A program made the position numbers and the translations under genes. Below, piece by piece: positions 25,947 through 34,209 of a stretch of 64,000 bases of DNA. The DNA lies in NCBI RefSeq assembly GCF_023721755.1, contig NZ_JAMDLH010000002.1, positions 740,747-804,746 of the forward strand. The letters are read 5' to 3'. The stretch's first letter is position 1. Each line of letters starts with the position of its first letter. A model generated the notes under the pieces. It was not told the origin of the DNA and did not search any database. It was given only the letters and a program-made list of their open reading frames with translations. Origin of the DNA: Pleomorphomonas sp. NRK KF1 (GTDB lineage Bacteria > Pseudomonadota > Alphaproteobacteria > Rhizobiales > Pleomorphomonadaceae).

Positions 25947-26540
25947 CTAGTCCGCTTTCACGAGAAGGCCGGAGGCGAGGGCCAGGAAGGCCTCGGTGGT
26001 TTTCGGAAGAACCTCCTGCGGCTTGTCGCTGGCTGCGATCCAAAGCGCGGCGTTGAGCGCCCCCCCGCTCAGGAGCCTTGCTACCGCCTCCGCGTCGAGA
26101 GGTTTCACGACCCCTTGCTCAATGAGGCGCTCCACCGCCTGCTTGGTGACCTGCAGGCAGCGCCCCTGGCTCGGCCATTGCGAGGGATCCCCCAGCACAG
26201 CGGGGCCGTCGAGAAGCACGATGCGCTGAACCTCGGGATCGAGCGCCATCTCGATATAGGCCACGCCCTCAGCAAGCATGCCTTGCCAGCCGCCCCCCTG
26301 CCGGGCGCCGATCTCCTGGGCACGCGAAGCCATTTCCGTGTCGATCTGGTCGACGACCGCCGCCATGAGGCCGCGCTTGTCGCCGAAGTTATGGTAAAGC
26401 GCGCCGCGCGTCAGCCCGACGCTGGCCGTCAGCTCGTCCATGGAGGCGGCGGAATAGCCCTTCTCCGCGAAAGCCTTTCGCGCCGCCGCGATCAGCTTGC
26501 CGCGGTTCTCCTCCATCGTCTCCTGACGCCGTCGTGCCAT
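25947..26540 (-). CDS. TetR/AcrR-family repressor
   Basis: 197 residues from ATG 26540 (MARRRQETMEENR); a GTG three codons earlier is possible. The N-terminal HTH is typical: KLIAAARKAFAEKGYSAASMDELTASVGLTRGALYHNFGDKRGLM. The all-helical ligand domain is unrecognised but continues to the usual length. It is divergent from the RidA-like gene, and three copies of ATACR-N3-CGTAT fill the intergenic region, very likely its own operators. The first lies only 20 bp from its start codon, so autorepression is likely. Confidence 0.93.
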   Translation of the reverse strand: MARRRQETMEENRGKLIAAARKAFAEKGYSAASMDELTASVGLTRGALYHNFGDKRGLMAAVVDQIDTEMASRAQEIGARQGGGWQGMLAEGVAYIEMALDPEVQRIVLLDGPAVLGDPSQWPSQGRCLQVTKQAVERLIEQGVVKPLDAEAVARLLSGGALNAALWIAASDKPQEVLPKTTEAFLALASGLLVKAD

Positions 26541-26559
26541 CGGTCCCACTCCAATTCAC

Positions 26560-26623
26560 ATACACATCGTATATGAACTTGACATACGGATCGTATGCGA
26601 GTTGGCTCACATACGCATCGTAT
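26560..26623. promoter_or_regulatory. Three tandem TetR operators, ATACG-N3-CGTAT
   Basis: Copies at 26560-26572 (ATACACATCGTAT, one mismatch), 26584-26596 (ATACGGATCGTAT) and 26611-26623 (ATACGCATCGTAT); the last two are perfect 5-3-5 palindromes. Starts are 24 and 27 bp apart. They sit between tetR and the RidA-like gene and probably control both. Confidence 0.8.
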
Positions 26624-26692
26624 ATCAAACGATGAAGTGCGGGAAGCCAAGGCCGCGCCCGCATCCCTATCCAACAGCAAAGCGAGATCGAC

Positions 26693-27085
26693 ATGGCTCA
26701 ACGCGACGCCGTCTTCCCGGCCAACAGACACGCCCTTTACGAAGCGCACGGATACTCCGCCGCCATCCGCTCCGGCGATCTGCTGTTCGTGTCCGGACAG
26801 GTCGGCAGCCGACCGGACGGATCGCCCGAGCCGGACTTCGGCCGTCAGGTTCAGCTCGCCTTCGACAACCTCAAGGCCGTTCTGGAAGCGGCCGGCTGCA
26901 CCTTCGACGACATAGTCGACGTCACGACCTTCCACACCGACCCGGAAAATCAGTTCGGAGCGATCATGGCCGTGAAGGAGAAGGTGTTCAGCGAGCGCCC
27001 CGACCCCAACTGGACGGCCGTCGGCGTAACCTGGCTCGCCGGCTTCGACTTCGAGATCAAGGTGATCGCGCGGATTCCCGGCTGA
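26693..27085 (+). CDS. RidA/YjgF/YER057c-family protein
   Basis: 130 residues. It follows the Rid fold: YSAAIRSGDLLFVSGQVG at the start, RQVQLAFDNLKAVLEAAGCTFDDIVDVTTFHTD, and WTAVGVTWLAGFDFEIKVIARIPG at the end. In archetypal RidA the catalytic Arg lies in the segment before the final strand (VARLP..); here that position appears to be Trp (VTWLAG), so it probably belongs to another Rid subgroup without standard 2-iminopropionate deaminase activity. It is controlled by the adjacent TetR protein through three operators, so it is probably induced by a small molecule. Confidence 0.9.
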   Translation: MAQRDAVFPANRHALYEAHGYSAAIRSGDLLFVSGQVGSRPDGSPEPDFGRQVQLAFDNLKAVLEAAGCTFDDIVDVTTFHTDPENQFGAIMAVKEKVFSERPDPNWTAVGVTWLAGFDFEIKVIARIPG

Positions 27086-27436
27086 CGCGGGTTCACGAAT
27101 TCGGTGCAAGGCCGGTCCAGGCGGAGATCGGGGCGGCAGAAAGGTCATCAACGCTTGTTCACGGTGATTCCCGGCGAAACCTGTCGGCAAAGGAGCGCTG
27201 TCTGAAGGTGGCCAAGACCGGCCTTCCGTCAGATCGCTCCACGCAACGGGTCGGTTGTGGATGGAAAGAGCATCTCGCGCGGCGCTTGCCTCCAGAAACA
27301 CCGACCTCGCAGTCCAATTTCCCTACAAACAATTGACATTAAAACACTTATGCGCGAGGATTTGACGCTATTTGGGCGCTGTGCGACCTGCCGATCTGAT
27401 GGCGGATCAGAGAGGGCGCCTTCAGAGGAGACTGCA
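27086..27436. other. Intergenic region, no gene seen
   Basis: 350 bp between the RidA-like gene and the DUF697 gene. A TTGACA at 27333-27338 could be a -35 box, but no good -10 follows at 17 bp. Nothing else is recognised. Confidence 0.4.
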
Positions 27437-27940
27437 ATGTCGGATTCCGAGAAAGTCGTCCTTTCCCCGGCGGAGATCGACGCGAAGGCCCAGCGACTGA
27501 TCAAGAACACGGCGTGGGGTTCGGCTGGCCTCGGGCTTGTGCCGGTACCGATCGTCGACCTTGTCGCGATCGGTGGCCTTCAGGTGTGGCTGGTGCGCGA
27601 GCTTGCCAAGCTGCATGGAGTGCCGATGGCCGGCAACCGCATCAAGACACTGGTTTCCGCCCTCGTCGGAGGCGGCGCACCGTCGCTGATCACCACCGGT
27701 ACTGTCTCGCTGTTCAAGGCGATCCCGCTCGTCGGCCCGGTTCTCGGTCTGGCGCTGGCGCCCAGCCTGTCAGGCGTCTCGACCCTGGCCCTCGGCCGGG
27801 TGTTCCACGCGCATTTCAAGACCGGCGGCACGCTGCTTGATTTCGATGCCGACAAGATGCGCGCCTTCTATGAGGCCGAGCTTGCCAAGGCCAACGAGGA
27901 AACCGAGGAAGCCCAGAAGGCCGAACCGGCCGCTGCCTGA
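27437..27940 (+). CDS. DUF697 (YcjF-like) membrane protein, copy 1
   Basis: 167 residues from ATG 27437, with AGAGGAG upstream. Hydrophobic segments cover about 28-50 and 75-125. Family elements are VPVPIVDLVAIGGLQVWLVRELAKLHG, NRIKTLVSALVGGGAPSL, and LGRVFHAHFKTGGTLLDFDADKMRAFY. DUF697 proteins are membrane-associated and often pair with small P-loop proteins; their function is unclear. A paralogue sharing the LAKLHG, TLV..L.GG and HF.TGGT..FDA elements lies at 36404 beside a ParA-like ATPase. It is followed by an intrinsic terminator inside the 3' end of the convergent PPTase gene. Confidence 0.88.
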   Translation: MSDSEKVVLSPAEIDAKAQRLIKNTAWGSAGLGLVPVPIVDLVAIGGLQVWLVRELAKLHGVPMAGNRIKTLVSALVGGGAPSLITTGTVSLFKAIPLVGPVLGLALAPSLSGVSTLALGRVFHAHFKTGGTLLDFDADKMRAFYEAELAKANEETEEAQKAEPAAA

Positions 27941-27962
27941 GGCATACTGCCCTCGACCCGAG

Positions 27963-28733
27963 CTATTTGATCGCGCCGGAGCGTATACCGACCGGCGCGA
28001 TTTTCTTGTTGGCTGCCAGACAGCCGATCAGAGCATTCACCGGCCAGATCGAAGCCTCGGCTTGCGAAACGGATGCTCCGGTTTCGTTTGTTGGAAAGGC
28101 CGCGTCTCGATGAGGTTGGGTAAACCTGATCGGCGACGGTTCAAGGCCCGGCGCCAGGGTGAAGTCGCACAACCTCCACCTTTGTCCGGCGAGCTCCGGC
28201 GTTTCGGGCACGCTACCGAGACCCACCTCGACGTTGCGTGGGTCGAGGGTCAGGCCGCAGCCCACGGCCTTCAACACGGCCTCCTTGCGGGTCCATACGC
28301 GCAGGAAGGCCGCTTCCTGCACATCGGCCGGCAGCACCGCGAAGGCTTTCGTCTCGCCGTCCGTCAGCACGAGCCTGGCAATCCTCTGGGTATCGATCGC
28401 CCGGATCTCGATGTCTATGCCGACCTCAACTTCGACAGAGGTCGCCAGCACGGCATGATCGCCGGAGTGTGACAGGTTGAAGCGCACGCTCCCATCGGCG
28501 AGGGCAGGCTTGCCATACTCGCCGGCGACAAAGACCAGCCTGTCCGGCCGGCAACCGGCTTCCTGGGCCAGGATTCGCCGCATCGCCGCATGCGCCCGCA
28601 CGTAGCGGCGACGATCGCCCTCGCGCAGGAAGCGCTCGGCGCGTCGTCGCTCGGCGACATCGAGCAGGGCATGGTCGTCAACCGTCGGTCCTTCGCTCAG
28701 CGGGATGTGCCAGATGGTGACGGCCGCCTCCAT
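27963..28733 (-). CDS. Sfp-type 4'-phosphopantetheinyl transferase
   Basis: 256 residues from ATG 28733, which overlaps the thioesterase stop (TGATG). Both hallmark motifs are clear: VGIDIE (about 104-109, Mg2+ binding) and WTRKEAVLKAVG (about 147-158, catalytic Glu/Lys). The preceding LSHSGDHAVLA is also conserved. It transfers phosphopantetheine from CoA to the carrier-domain serines of the NRPS-PKS proteins in the same locus (Ser1005 and 1984 of protein 1; 1043, 2093, 3459 and 4500 of protein 2). The last 55 residues do not look like family sequence and overlap a terminator of the facing gene, so the true C-terminus may have drifted. Third gene of a coupled operon. Confidence 0.94.
   Translation of the reverse strand: MEAAVTIWHIPLSEGPTVDDHALLDVAERRRAERFLREGDRRRYVRAHAAMRRILAQEAGCRPDRLVFVAGEYGKPALADGSVRFNLSHSGDHAVLATSVEVEVGIDIEIRAIDTQRIARLVLTDGETKAFAVLPADVQEAAFLRVWTRKEAVLKAVGCGLTLDPRNVEVGLGSVPETPELAGQRWRLCDFTLAPGLEPSPIRFTQPHRDAAFPTNETGASVSQAEASIWPVNALIGCLAANKKIAPVGIRSGAIK
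27970..28005 (+). terminator. Intrinsic terminator of the DUF697 gene, inside the PPTase 3' end
   Basis: Perfect ten-base stem ATCGCGCCGG (27970-27979) / CCGGCGCGAT (27992-28001), 12-nt loop, then TTTTC on the plus strand. It lies 30 bp after the DUF697 stop and overlaps the last codons of the convergent PPTase frame. Confidence 0.8.
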
Positions 28734-29545
28734 CAGAACTCCATCAGGTCGGCAATGTCGCGCAGGGTCATGCCACGCATCCTGGGTGCCACGTCCGTCG
28801 TCTGGCGCGATGCCCAGTCGATCGCCTGCCGCACCGCTGCCTGAGCGGCCGACGGGTCCTCGCGCAGACAGAAATGCCCCCCCGCCAGTCGAATCAGCAG
28901 AAAGGGGCCTGTGGTTGCCGTCTGCCAGGCTGCCACGTTTTCCACCTCGACCAGAGCGTCGGCTGTCGCGGCGACGGCCACCACCGAACAGGCAAGCGAT
29001 GGCGGTTCGGATATCGGCGCCGTTTCGACCAGGGCAAAGTCCGCTCTCAGCATCGGACCGGCCAGATCGCGCAATCCGGGATCGTTCAGCGCTTCGCCCG
29101 GCGTTCCGCCGAGATCGGCAAGGCCACGCCAGAATTCCTCGCCGGGAAGGTCGTGGATGCGTGGCCTGCCATAGGGCAGGTGCGGCGCCGAGTTGGCGGC
29201 GGCGATCAAAAGGTGGGGCGGCCGGCCTGTCGCCTCGCAGCGGCGGGCCACGGCATGGGCGATCCGCGCGCCCATGGACCATCCGAACAGAACGAAGGGT
29301 CGATCGCAAAGTGGCAGGAGAGCTTCGGAGACCTCATCGGCGAGCCGATCGAGCAAGGCAATTGCCGGCTCGCGAAGCCTTCCTTCCCGCCCTGGAAGTT
29401 GAACCGGCAGCACGTCGATGTCGGCGTCGAAGGCACGACCCCATTGCCGGAAAAGGCTGCCGCCGCCGCCGGCGTAGGGAAACAGGAAGACGCGCATCCG
29501 CGCGTCGGCGCGCGGGGTGGCGTGGGCGAACCAGCCCTCAGTCAT
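28733..29545 (-). CDS. Type II thioesterase (GrsT/TEII, alpha/beta hydrolase)
   Basis: 270 residues from ATG 29545, which overlaps the aminotransferase stop by eight bases; the longer frame to 29593 is not needed. MRVFLFPYAGGGGSLFRQW and VQLPGREGRL are typical TEII openings. The nucleophile motif GWSMG is at 88-92 (Ser90), an Asp lies in AATADALV, and the catalytic His is in LAGGHFCLRED. Such proteins clear misprimed or stalled groups from NRPS and PKS carrier domains. It sits between the aminotransferase and the PPTase in one coupled operon, which marks all three as part of the megasynthase locus. Confidence 0.94.
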   Translation of the reverse strand: MTEGWFAHATPRADARMRVFLFPYAGGGGSLFRQWGRAFDADIDVLPVQLPGREGRLREPAIALLDRLADEVSEALLPLCDRPFVLFGWSMGARIAHAVARRCEATGRPPHLLIAAANSAPHLPYGRPRIHDLPGEEFWRGLADLGGTPGEALNDPGLRDLAGPMLRADFALVETAPISEPPSLACSVVAVAATADALVEVENVAAWQTATTGPFLLIRLAGGHFCLREDPSAAQAAVRQAIDWASRQTTDVAPRMRGMTLRDIADLMEF

Positions 29546-30779
29546 GACCGGCCGCAGCCACGGCGTCGGCGAGGATGTCGAGACCGGCATCAAGCTCCGC
29601 GTCGGAAATGATCAGGGGCGGCAAGCACTTCAGCACCTCGCCATGCGGTCCGGCCGTCTCGATGACGAGGCCCTTCTCGAAGGCGATCGCCGACGCGCGG
29701 CCGGCGAGATCGCCCGAGGCCATGGCGATTCCCTGTAACAGCCCGCGGCCGCGCACGCTCTGGCCGGCAGTTGCCGGATGCGTCTCGACAACGCAGGCCA
29801 GTCGCTCGTGAAGCCGTCGCGCCTTGCGGGCAACCTCGCGTTCGAGCTTGTCATCGCGCCAGAAGCGAAGCGCCTCGGTGGCGGTGACGAAGGCTAGATT
29901 GTTGCCGCGGAACGTTCCGTTGTGCTCGCCCGGCGACAGGCAGTCGCAGTTCTGCCGAACCAGGACCAGCGACAGGGGCAACCCCATGCCGGACAGCGAC
30001 TTGGAAAGGCACACCACGTCCGGTTCGATACCTGCGGGTTCGAAGCTGAAGAAGGAGCCGGTCCGTCCGCAACCGGTCTGAATGTCGTCGACGATCAGCA
30101 GCATGCCGTGGCGGCGGCAGATGTCGGAAAGGCGCTTCAGCCATGGAAGGGAGGCCGTGACGACGCCGCCTTCCGCCTGGATGGTTTCGACGATGCAGGC
30201 GGCGGGCAACTGCGCGCTGTCCGAGGCATCGGACAGCAGCGACTCAAGCCAGCCGAGACCGTCGCAGCCAGGGGTTCCGTCATAGGGCAGGAACACGGTG
30301 TCACCGGCGGGAACGATCGCCTGGCGGAACGGCCCGCGAGATACGGCCATCGATCCGGCGGTCATCCCGTGGAAGGCGTGAACGAAGCTGACGATCTTCG
30401 AGCGCCCCGTTGCCTTGCGTGCGATTTTCAGCGCCACCTCGATCGCGTTGGTTCCGGTGGGCGCCGGAAACAGCATGCGATAGGCAAGGCCACGCGGCTT
30501 CAGGATGGTGTCCTGGAAGCCTAGAATGAAGGTCTCCTTCGCCTCGGTGGCAAAGTCGAGGGAATGGGTGATGCCATTCCGCTCGATATAGGCGACCAGC
30601 CGCGCCTTCATGCCGGCATCGTTATGACCGTAGTTGAGCGTGCCGGCTCCGGAGAAGAAGTCGATATAGTGCTTGCCGCTCCTCCCGGAGAGGCGACACC
30701 CTTCCGCGCTCACGAAGACGTCCGGAAATTTCCGGCAGTAATAGCGGACACCGGACTCGTGATCAGCAAAGGCCTGCAT
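29538..30779 (-). CDS. Class III aminotransferase, diaminobutyrate--2-oxoglutarate transaminase (EctB-like)
   Basis: 413 residues from ATG 30779 with CGGAGGG upstream; the frame extends to 30836 without support. EctB-like opening VRYYCRKFPDVFVSAEG, then FFSGAGTLNYGHND, PAPTGTNAIEVALKIARKATGR, SFVHAFHGMTAGSMAVS, IVETIQAEGG and VDDIQTGCGRTG. The PLP lysine is Lys260 in LSKSLSGMGLP. EctB-type enzymes aminate aspartate semialdehyde to L-2,4-diaminobutyrate. No ectA or ectC is present, so the product is probably a monomer for the NRPS rather than ectoine. It is the first gene of the aminotransferase-TEII-PPTase operon, divergent from the exporter genes. Confidence 0.9.
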   Translation of the reverse strand: MQAFADHESGVRYYCRKFPDVFVSAEGCRLSGRSGKHYIDFFSGAGTLNYGHNDAGMKARLVAYIERNGITHSLDFATEAKETFILGFQDTILKPRGLAYRMLFPAPTGTNAIEVALKIARKATGRSKIVSFVHAFHGMTAGSMAVSRGPFRQAIVPAGDTVFLPYDGTPGCDGLGWLESLLSDASDSAQLPAACIVETIQAEGGVVTASLPWLKRLSDICRRHGMLLIVDDIQTGCGRTGSFFSFEPAGIEPDVVCLSKSLSGMGLPLSLVLVRQNCDCLSPGEHNGTFRGNNLAFVTATEALRFWRDDKLEREVARKARRLHERLACVVETHPATAGQSVRGRGLLQGIAMASGDLAGRASAIAFEKGLVIETAGPHGEVLKCLPPLIISDAELDAGLDILADAVAAAGHD

Positions 30780-30841
30780 CGGACCCTCCGGCCGATCGTG
30801 CCGGCCATGGGCTTGTTTTCGCCGGCGACTATACACCCAGA

Positions 30842-30865
30842 CCCTTAAGGAGCAATTGCTTAGGG
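30842..30865. promoter_or_regulatory. Palindromic element in the divergent promoter region of the cluster
   Basis: AGCAATTGCT (30851-30860) is a perfect 10-bp palindrome, flanked by CCCTTAAGG on the left and TAGGG on the right. It lies in the 171-bp gap between the aminotransferase operon and the exporter operon, so a bound regulator could act on both. No regulator gene is adjacent. Confidence 0.4.
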
Positions 30866-30950
30866 CGGAATGACCCGTTGTCGGGCGTGGACATGCCGCG
30901 CCGTGTCGCTATAGTGCCAGCGGGCTTTTGTCGCGGATACACCGGCGTTC

Positions 30951-32582
30951 ATGAACCACCTCATTCGGCTCCTGGCCTCGCAGCCCTCGTTTCCGCGCGC
31001 GCGCATCGTCGGCGCGGCCCTGCTGTCGGGCGTTTCCGGCGTCCTGGTGCTGATGATCGTCAACGTCGCTGCCCGCGAACTGTCGGACTCGGGTCAGGCG
31101 CGCGTCGACTGGCTGCTGGCCGCGCTGTTCGCGGCCGGCATCGCCGTCTACGCCGGCAGCGAAGTCTTCGTCACCTCGCGGGTCTGCTCGGCCCTCGAGG
31201 ACGCCATCCACCAGTTGCGTTCGCGCCTGCTGGCCGGCCTCGCACAGGCCGATTTCGAGAAGGTCGAGGCAATCGGCCGATCGGACCTCAGGGAGGGCAT
31301 AACCCAGGCGACGCAGACGATCTCGCAGAACTCGCAGTTCCTGGCGTTGAGCCTGCGCTCCGCAGTCATGGTCGTGACGGTGCTGGGATATATTGCCTGG
31401 ATATCCTTCTCCGCCTTCCTTCTGGTCGGCATCGCGACGGCCATCGGCGGCTTCGTCTACCACCGGGCTGGGCAGCGGTTGGCTGCCGGCTTCGTCAGGA
31501 TGATGGATGCCGACAAGCGGCTCATGGAAAGCCTCGGCGACCTGCTTGACGGCTTTCAGGAGGTCCGCCTATCGAGTGCACGTCGCCGCGACCTGGCCGA
31601 AGCTTTCGAGGCGGTGTCGGCCGACGCCACCGACCTTCGTGCCGATGTACAGATCCGCGCCATGCAGCAGTTCGTTCTCGGACAGGTGGCGGTCTACTTC
31701 ATGCTGGCGGTGGTGGTCTTCGTCATTCCCATATACTCGCCCGACTTTCGCGGTCAGGTGGTCCAGGTCACCACGTCGGTTCTGTTCATGACCAGCGCCA
31801 TCGGCGCGCTGATACAGACCGTGCCGTTGCTCGGCGCATCGGAACAGGCGGCCATTCGCATCCTGATGCTTCAGGAAACGCTGGCCGCCATGGCCGACGC
31901 CCCCGCGACGACGACCGACGATACGACCGATTTCCAGACCATCGGTCTCAGGACCGTCTCCTATGCCTATCCTGCCCCCGAGGGCGAGGCTCCCTTCTGC
32001 CTCGGACCGGTCGACCTGACCGTCCGGCGCGGCGAGATCGTCTTCGTGACCGGAGGCAACGGGTCCGGCAAGTCGACGCTGATCCGTCTCATCACCGGCC
32101 TTTATCATCCCCAGGGCGGGGTCACGACCATCGACGGTCTCGGCGTCGGCGCCGAGCGGCTGCGCGCGCTGGTGGCTCCGGTGTTCGCCGACTGTCACGT
32201 CTTTCCACGTCTCTATGGCGCGGCACCCTTCGATGTGCGGGAAGGCGCTCGCCTCCTCGCCCTGATGGAAATGGACCAGATCACCCGCATCGTCGGCGAC
32301 CGGTTCGAGCGCATCGCCCTGTCGACCGGCCAGCGCAAGCGTCTCGCCCTCATCGCCACCCTCCTGGACGACCGACCGCTTCTGGTGCTGGACGAGTGGG
32401 CGGCCGATCAATCGCCTCACTTCCGGCGCAAGTTCTACCGCGAGATCCTGCCGGAGCTCCGGGCACGCGGCAAGACGATCATCGCCGTGACCCATGACGA
32501 CGCCTATTTCGACGCCGCCGATCGGCGGCTGCACCTCGAGGAAGGGCGCCTCACCGAAGTCACCGCCCCGGAGGCGGCCTGA
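30951..32582 (+). CDS. Cyclic-peptide exporter ABC half-transporter, SyrD/PvdE family (1)
   Basis: 543 residues. The N-terminal membrane domain has six hydrophobic segments (about 1-300). The ATPase domain has Walker A GGNGSGKST (368-376), signature LSTGQRKRLAL (457-467) and Walker B LLVLDEWAADQ with Asp481/Glu482. DEWAADQSPHFRRKFYREILPEL and VTHDDAYFDAADR are characteristic of the SyrD/PvdE exporters that move NRPS peptides across the inner membrane. One base separates its stop from the next, paralogous gene, so the two probably form a heterodimer. First gene on the plus strand of the cluster. Confidence 0.93.
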   Translation: MNHLIRLLASQPSFPRARIVGAALLSGVSGVLVLMIVNVAARELSDSGQARVDWLLAALFAAGIAVYAGSEVFVTSRVCSALEDAIHQLRSRLLAGLAQADFEKVEAIGRSDLREGITQATQTISQNSQFLALSLRSAVMVVTVLGYIAWISFSAFLLVGIATAIGGFVYHRAGQRLAAGFVRMMDADKRLMESLGDLLDGFQEVRLSSARRRDLAEAFEAVSADATDLRADVQIRAMQQFVLGQVAVYFMLAVVVFVIPIYSPDFRGQVVQVTTSVLFMTSAIGALIQTVPLLGASEQAAIRILMLQETLAAMADAPATTTDDTTDFQTIGLRTVSYAYPAPEGEAPFCLGPVDLTVRRGEIVFVTGGNGSGKSTLIRLITGLYHPQGGVTTIDGLGVGAERLRALVAPVFADCHVFPRLYGAAPFDVREGARLLALMEMDQITRIVGDRFERIALSTGQRKRLALIATLLDDRPLLVLDEWAADQSPHFRRKFYREILPELRARGKTIIAVTHDDAYFDAADRRLHLEEGRLTEVTAPEAA

Positions 32583-32583
32583 C

Positions 32584-34209
32584 ATGCGGCTCTTTGCCCT
32601 CCTTCGCAGCGAAACCCGGATCAATCCGCGAGCCCTCGCGTCCCAGACGGCAATCGGTGCGGCTTCGACCGTCGGCGTCCTGGGGCTCGTCAGCTTCAGC
32701 GCCGTCATGGCCGACCACAGCGATCCCGGCCTTCGCATGCTCGCCATGCTTGCGGTGGCCGTGTTGCTGAATGCCGTCTCGCAGAATGCCGTCATGTCGG
32801 CCTCGGCCAGGGAAGCGGAGAGGATCATCCGCCGGCTGCGGGCCCGGCTTTTCGACCGCATCCAGTACGCCGACTATATGACGGTATCCTCCACGGGCCG
32901 GGCAGTGCTGTTCACTGCCATGGCGCAGGAAACGCAGACCCTGTCACGCACCGTGCCCATCCTGACGCTGGCCGCCCAGCAGGTGGTGACGCTGGTGATG
33001 GTGGCCGCCTTCCTCGCCTATCTGTCTCTGCCCGCCTTTCTGGCCGCCGCCGTGTTCGGCTCGCTCGCGGTGCTCGTCCATGTCCGGCGCAGCGGCACCA
33101 TGGCCACGGCGATGGGCGAGACGATCGCCGAGGAGCAACGCCTGTTTCAGGCATTCGAGCATTTCGTCGACGGCTACAAGGAAGTGCGGATCAACCAGCG
33201 TCTGTCGGACGCACTTTCCGCCGAAATCGTCGCCCATTCCGATCGGGTCCGAGCGGCCCGCAGCACCACCAAGCGCCGCTGGGCCATCGACTTCGTGATC
33301 ATTCAGTCACTGTTCTACGCCCTCGTCGGGCTGATGACCTTTGCCGTGCCTATGTTCGACGACGGCTTTTCCGACGTGGTGTTGCAGGTGACGACGGTCG
33401 CCCTGTTCATGATCGGGCCGATCTCCACCATCGCCCAGGCCATCCCGGCCGTTGCCGAGACCGACGCCTCACTCGGGCGTATCCTGGCGGTCGAGGAAGC
33501 CCTGTCGAGCGCGGCCTCGACCGGCGCCGCCGAGGAAGTCCGGCCTCTCGACGAGCCTACGAGGAAGATCGCGCTCTCAGGCGCCACATTTACCTACCGG
33601 ACGACCGACGGCGCGCCCGGCTTTGCCCTCGGGCCGGTCGATCTCGACATACGGGCTGGAGAGATCACCTTCATCACCGGCGGCAACGGTGCCGGCAAGA
33701 CCACGTTGTTGCGTCTTCTGGCCGGCTTGCTGGTGCCTGATCGCGGCGCCCTGCTTGTCAACGGCGAGCCCCTCCAGCCCGACCAGCGGCAAGCCTACCG
33801 CGACGGCATCTCGGCGGTCCTGTCCGACTACCATCTGTTCCGTCGTCTCTATGGCGTCGAGGAGCCCGCCGCCGAACGGCTCGCGTCGTTGCTAGACTGG
33901 CTGGAAATAGCCGACAAGGTGGCGGTGCGCGACCGGTCCTTTTCGACCATCGACCTCTCCAGCGGACAACGCAAACGTCTGGCACTGCTTGTCGCCGAGC
34001 TGGAAGACAAGCCCGTGCTGATGCTCGACGAATGGGCGGCCGATCAGGACCCGTCGTTTCGGCGGAAGTTTTACGAAGAAATCCTGCCGGGCCTGAAGCG
34101 ACCCGACCGCATCGTCCTTTGCGTCACCCACGACGACCGCTACTTCCACGTGGCGGACCGCGTCATCCAGATGGATGAAGGTCACCTCAGCCGCGCCTCG
34201 ACAGGCTGA
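32584..34209 (+). CDS. Cyclic-peptide exporter ABC half-transporter, SyrD/PvdE family (2)
   Basis: 541 residues from ATG 32584, one base after the previous stop. Same build as its neighbour: six membrane segments, Walker A GGNGAGKTT (366-374), signature LSSGQRKRLAL (458-468), Walker B VLMLDEWAADQ with Asp482/Glu483, and VTHDDRYFHVADR. All catalytic elements look intact in both halves, so both nucleotide sites may be active. Its 3' end overlaps the convergent ammonia-lyase-like gene by 23 bp. Predicted to export the NRPS-PKS product or its precursor to the periplasm. Confidence 0.93.
   Translation: MRLFALLRSETRINPRALASQTAIGAASTVGVLGLVSFSAVMADHSDPGLRMLAMLAVAVLLNAVSQNAVMSASAREAERIIRRLRARLFDRIQYADYMTVSSTGRAVLFTAMAQETQTLSRTVPILTLAAQQVVTLVMVAAFLAYLSLPAFLAAAVFGSLAVLVHVRRSGTMATAMGETIAEEQRLFQAFEHFVDGYKEVRINQRLSDALSAEIVAHSDRVRAARSTTKRRWAIDFVIIQSLFYALVGLMTFAVPMFDDGFSDVVLQVTTVALFMIGPISTIAQAIPAVAETDASLGRILAVEEALSSAASTGAAEEVRPLDEPTRKIALSGATFTYRTTDGAPGFALGPVDLDIRAGEITFITGGNGAGKTTLLRLLAGLLVPDRGALLVNGEPLQPDQRQAYRDGISAVLSDYHLFRRLYGVEEPAAERLASLLDWLEIADKVAVRDRSFSTIDLSSGQRKRLALLVAELEDKPVLMLDEWAADQDPSFRRKFYEEILPGLKRPDRIVLCVTHDDRYFHVADRVIQMDEGHLSRASTG

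Noticed and set aside
26560..26623. Short regularly spaced repeats as a possible CRISPR array
   Set aside because: Only three 13-bp palindromic units with 11-14 bp between them in a divergent promoter; they fit TetR operators.
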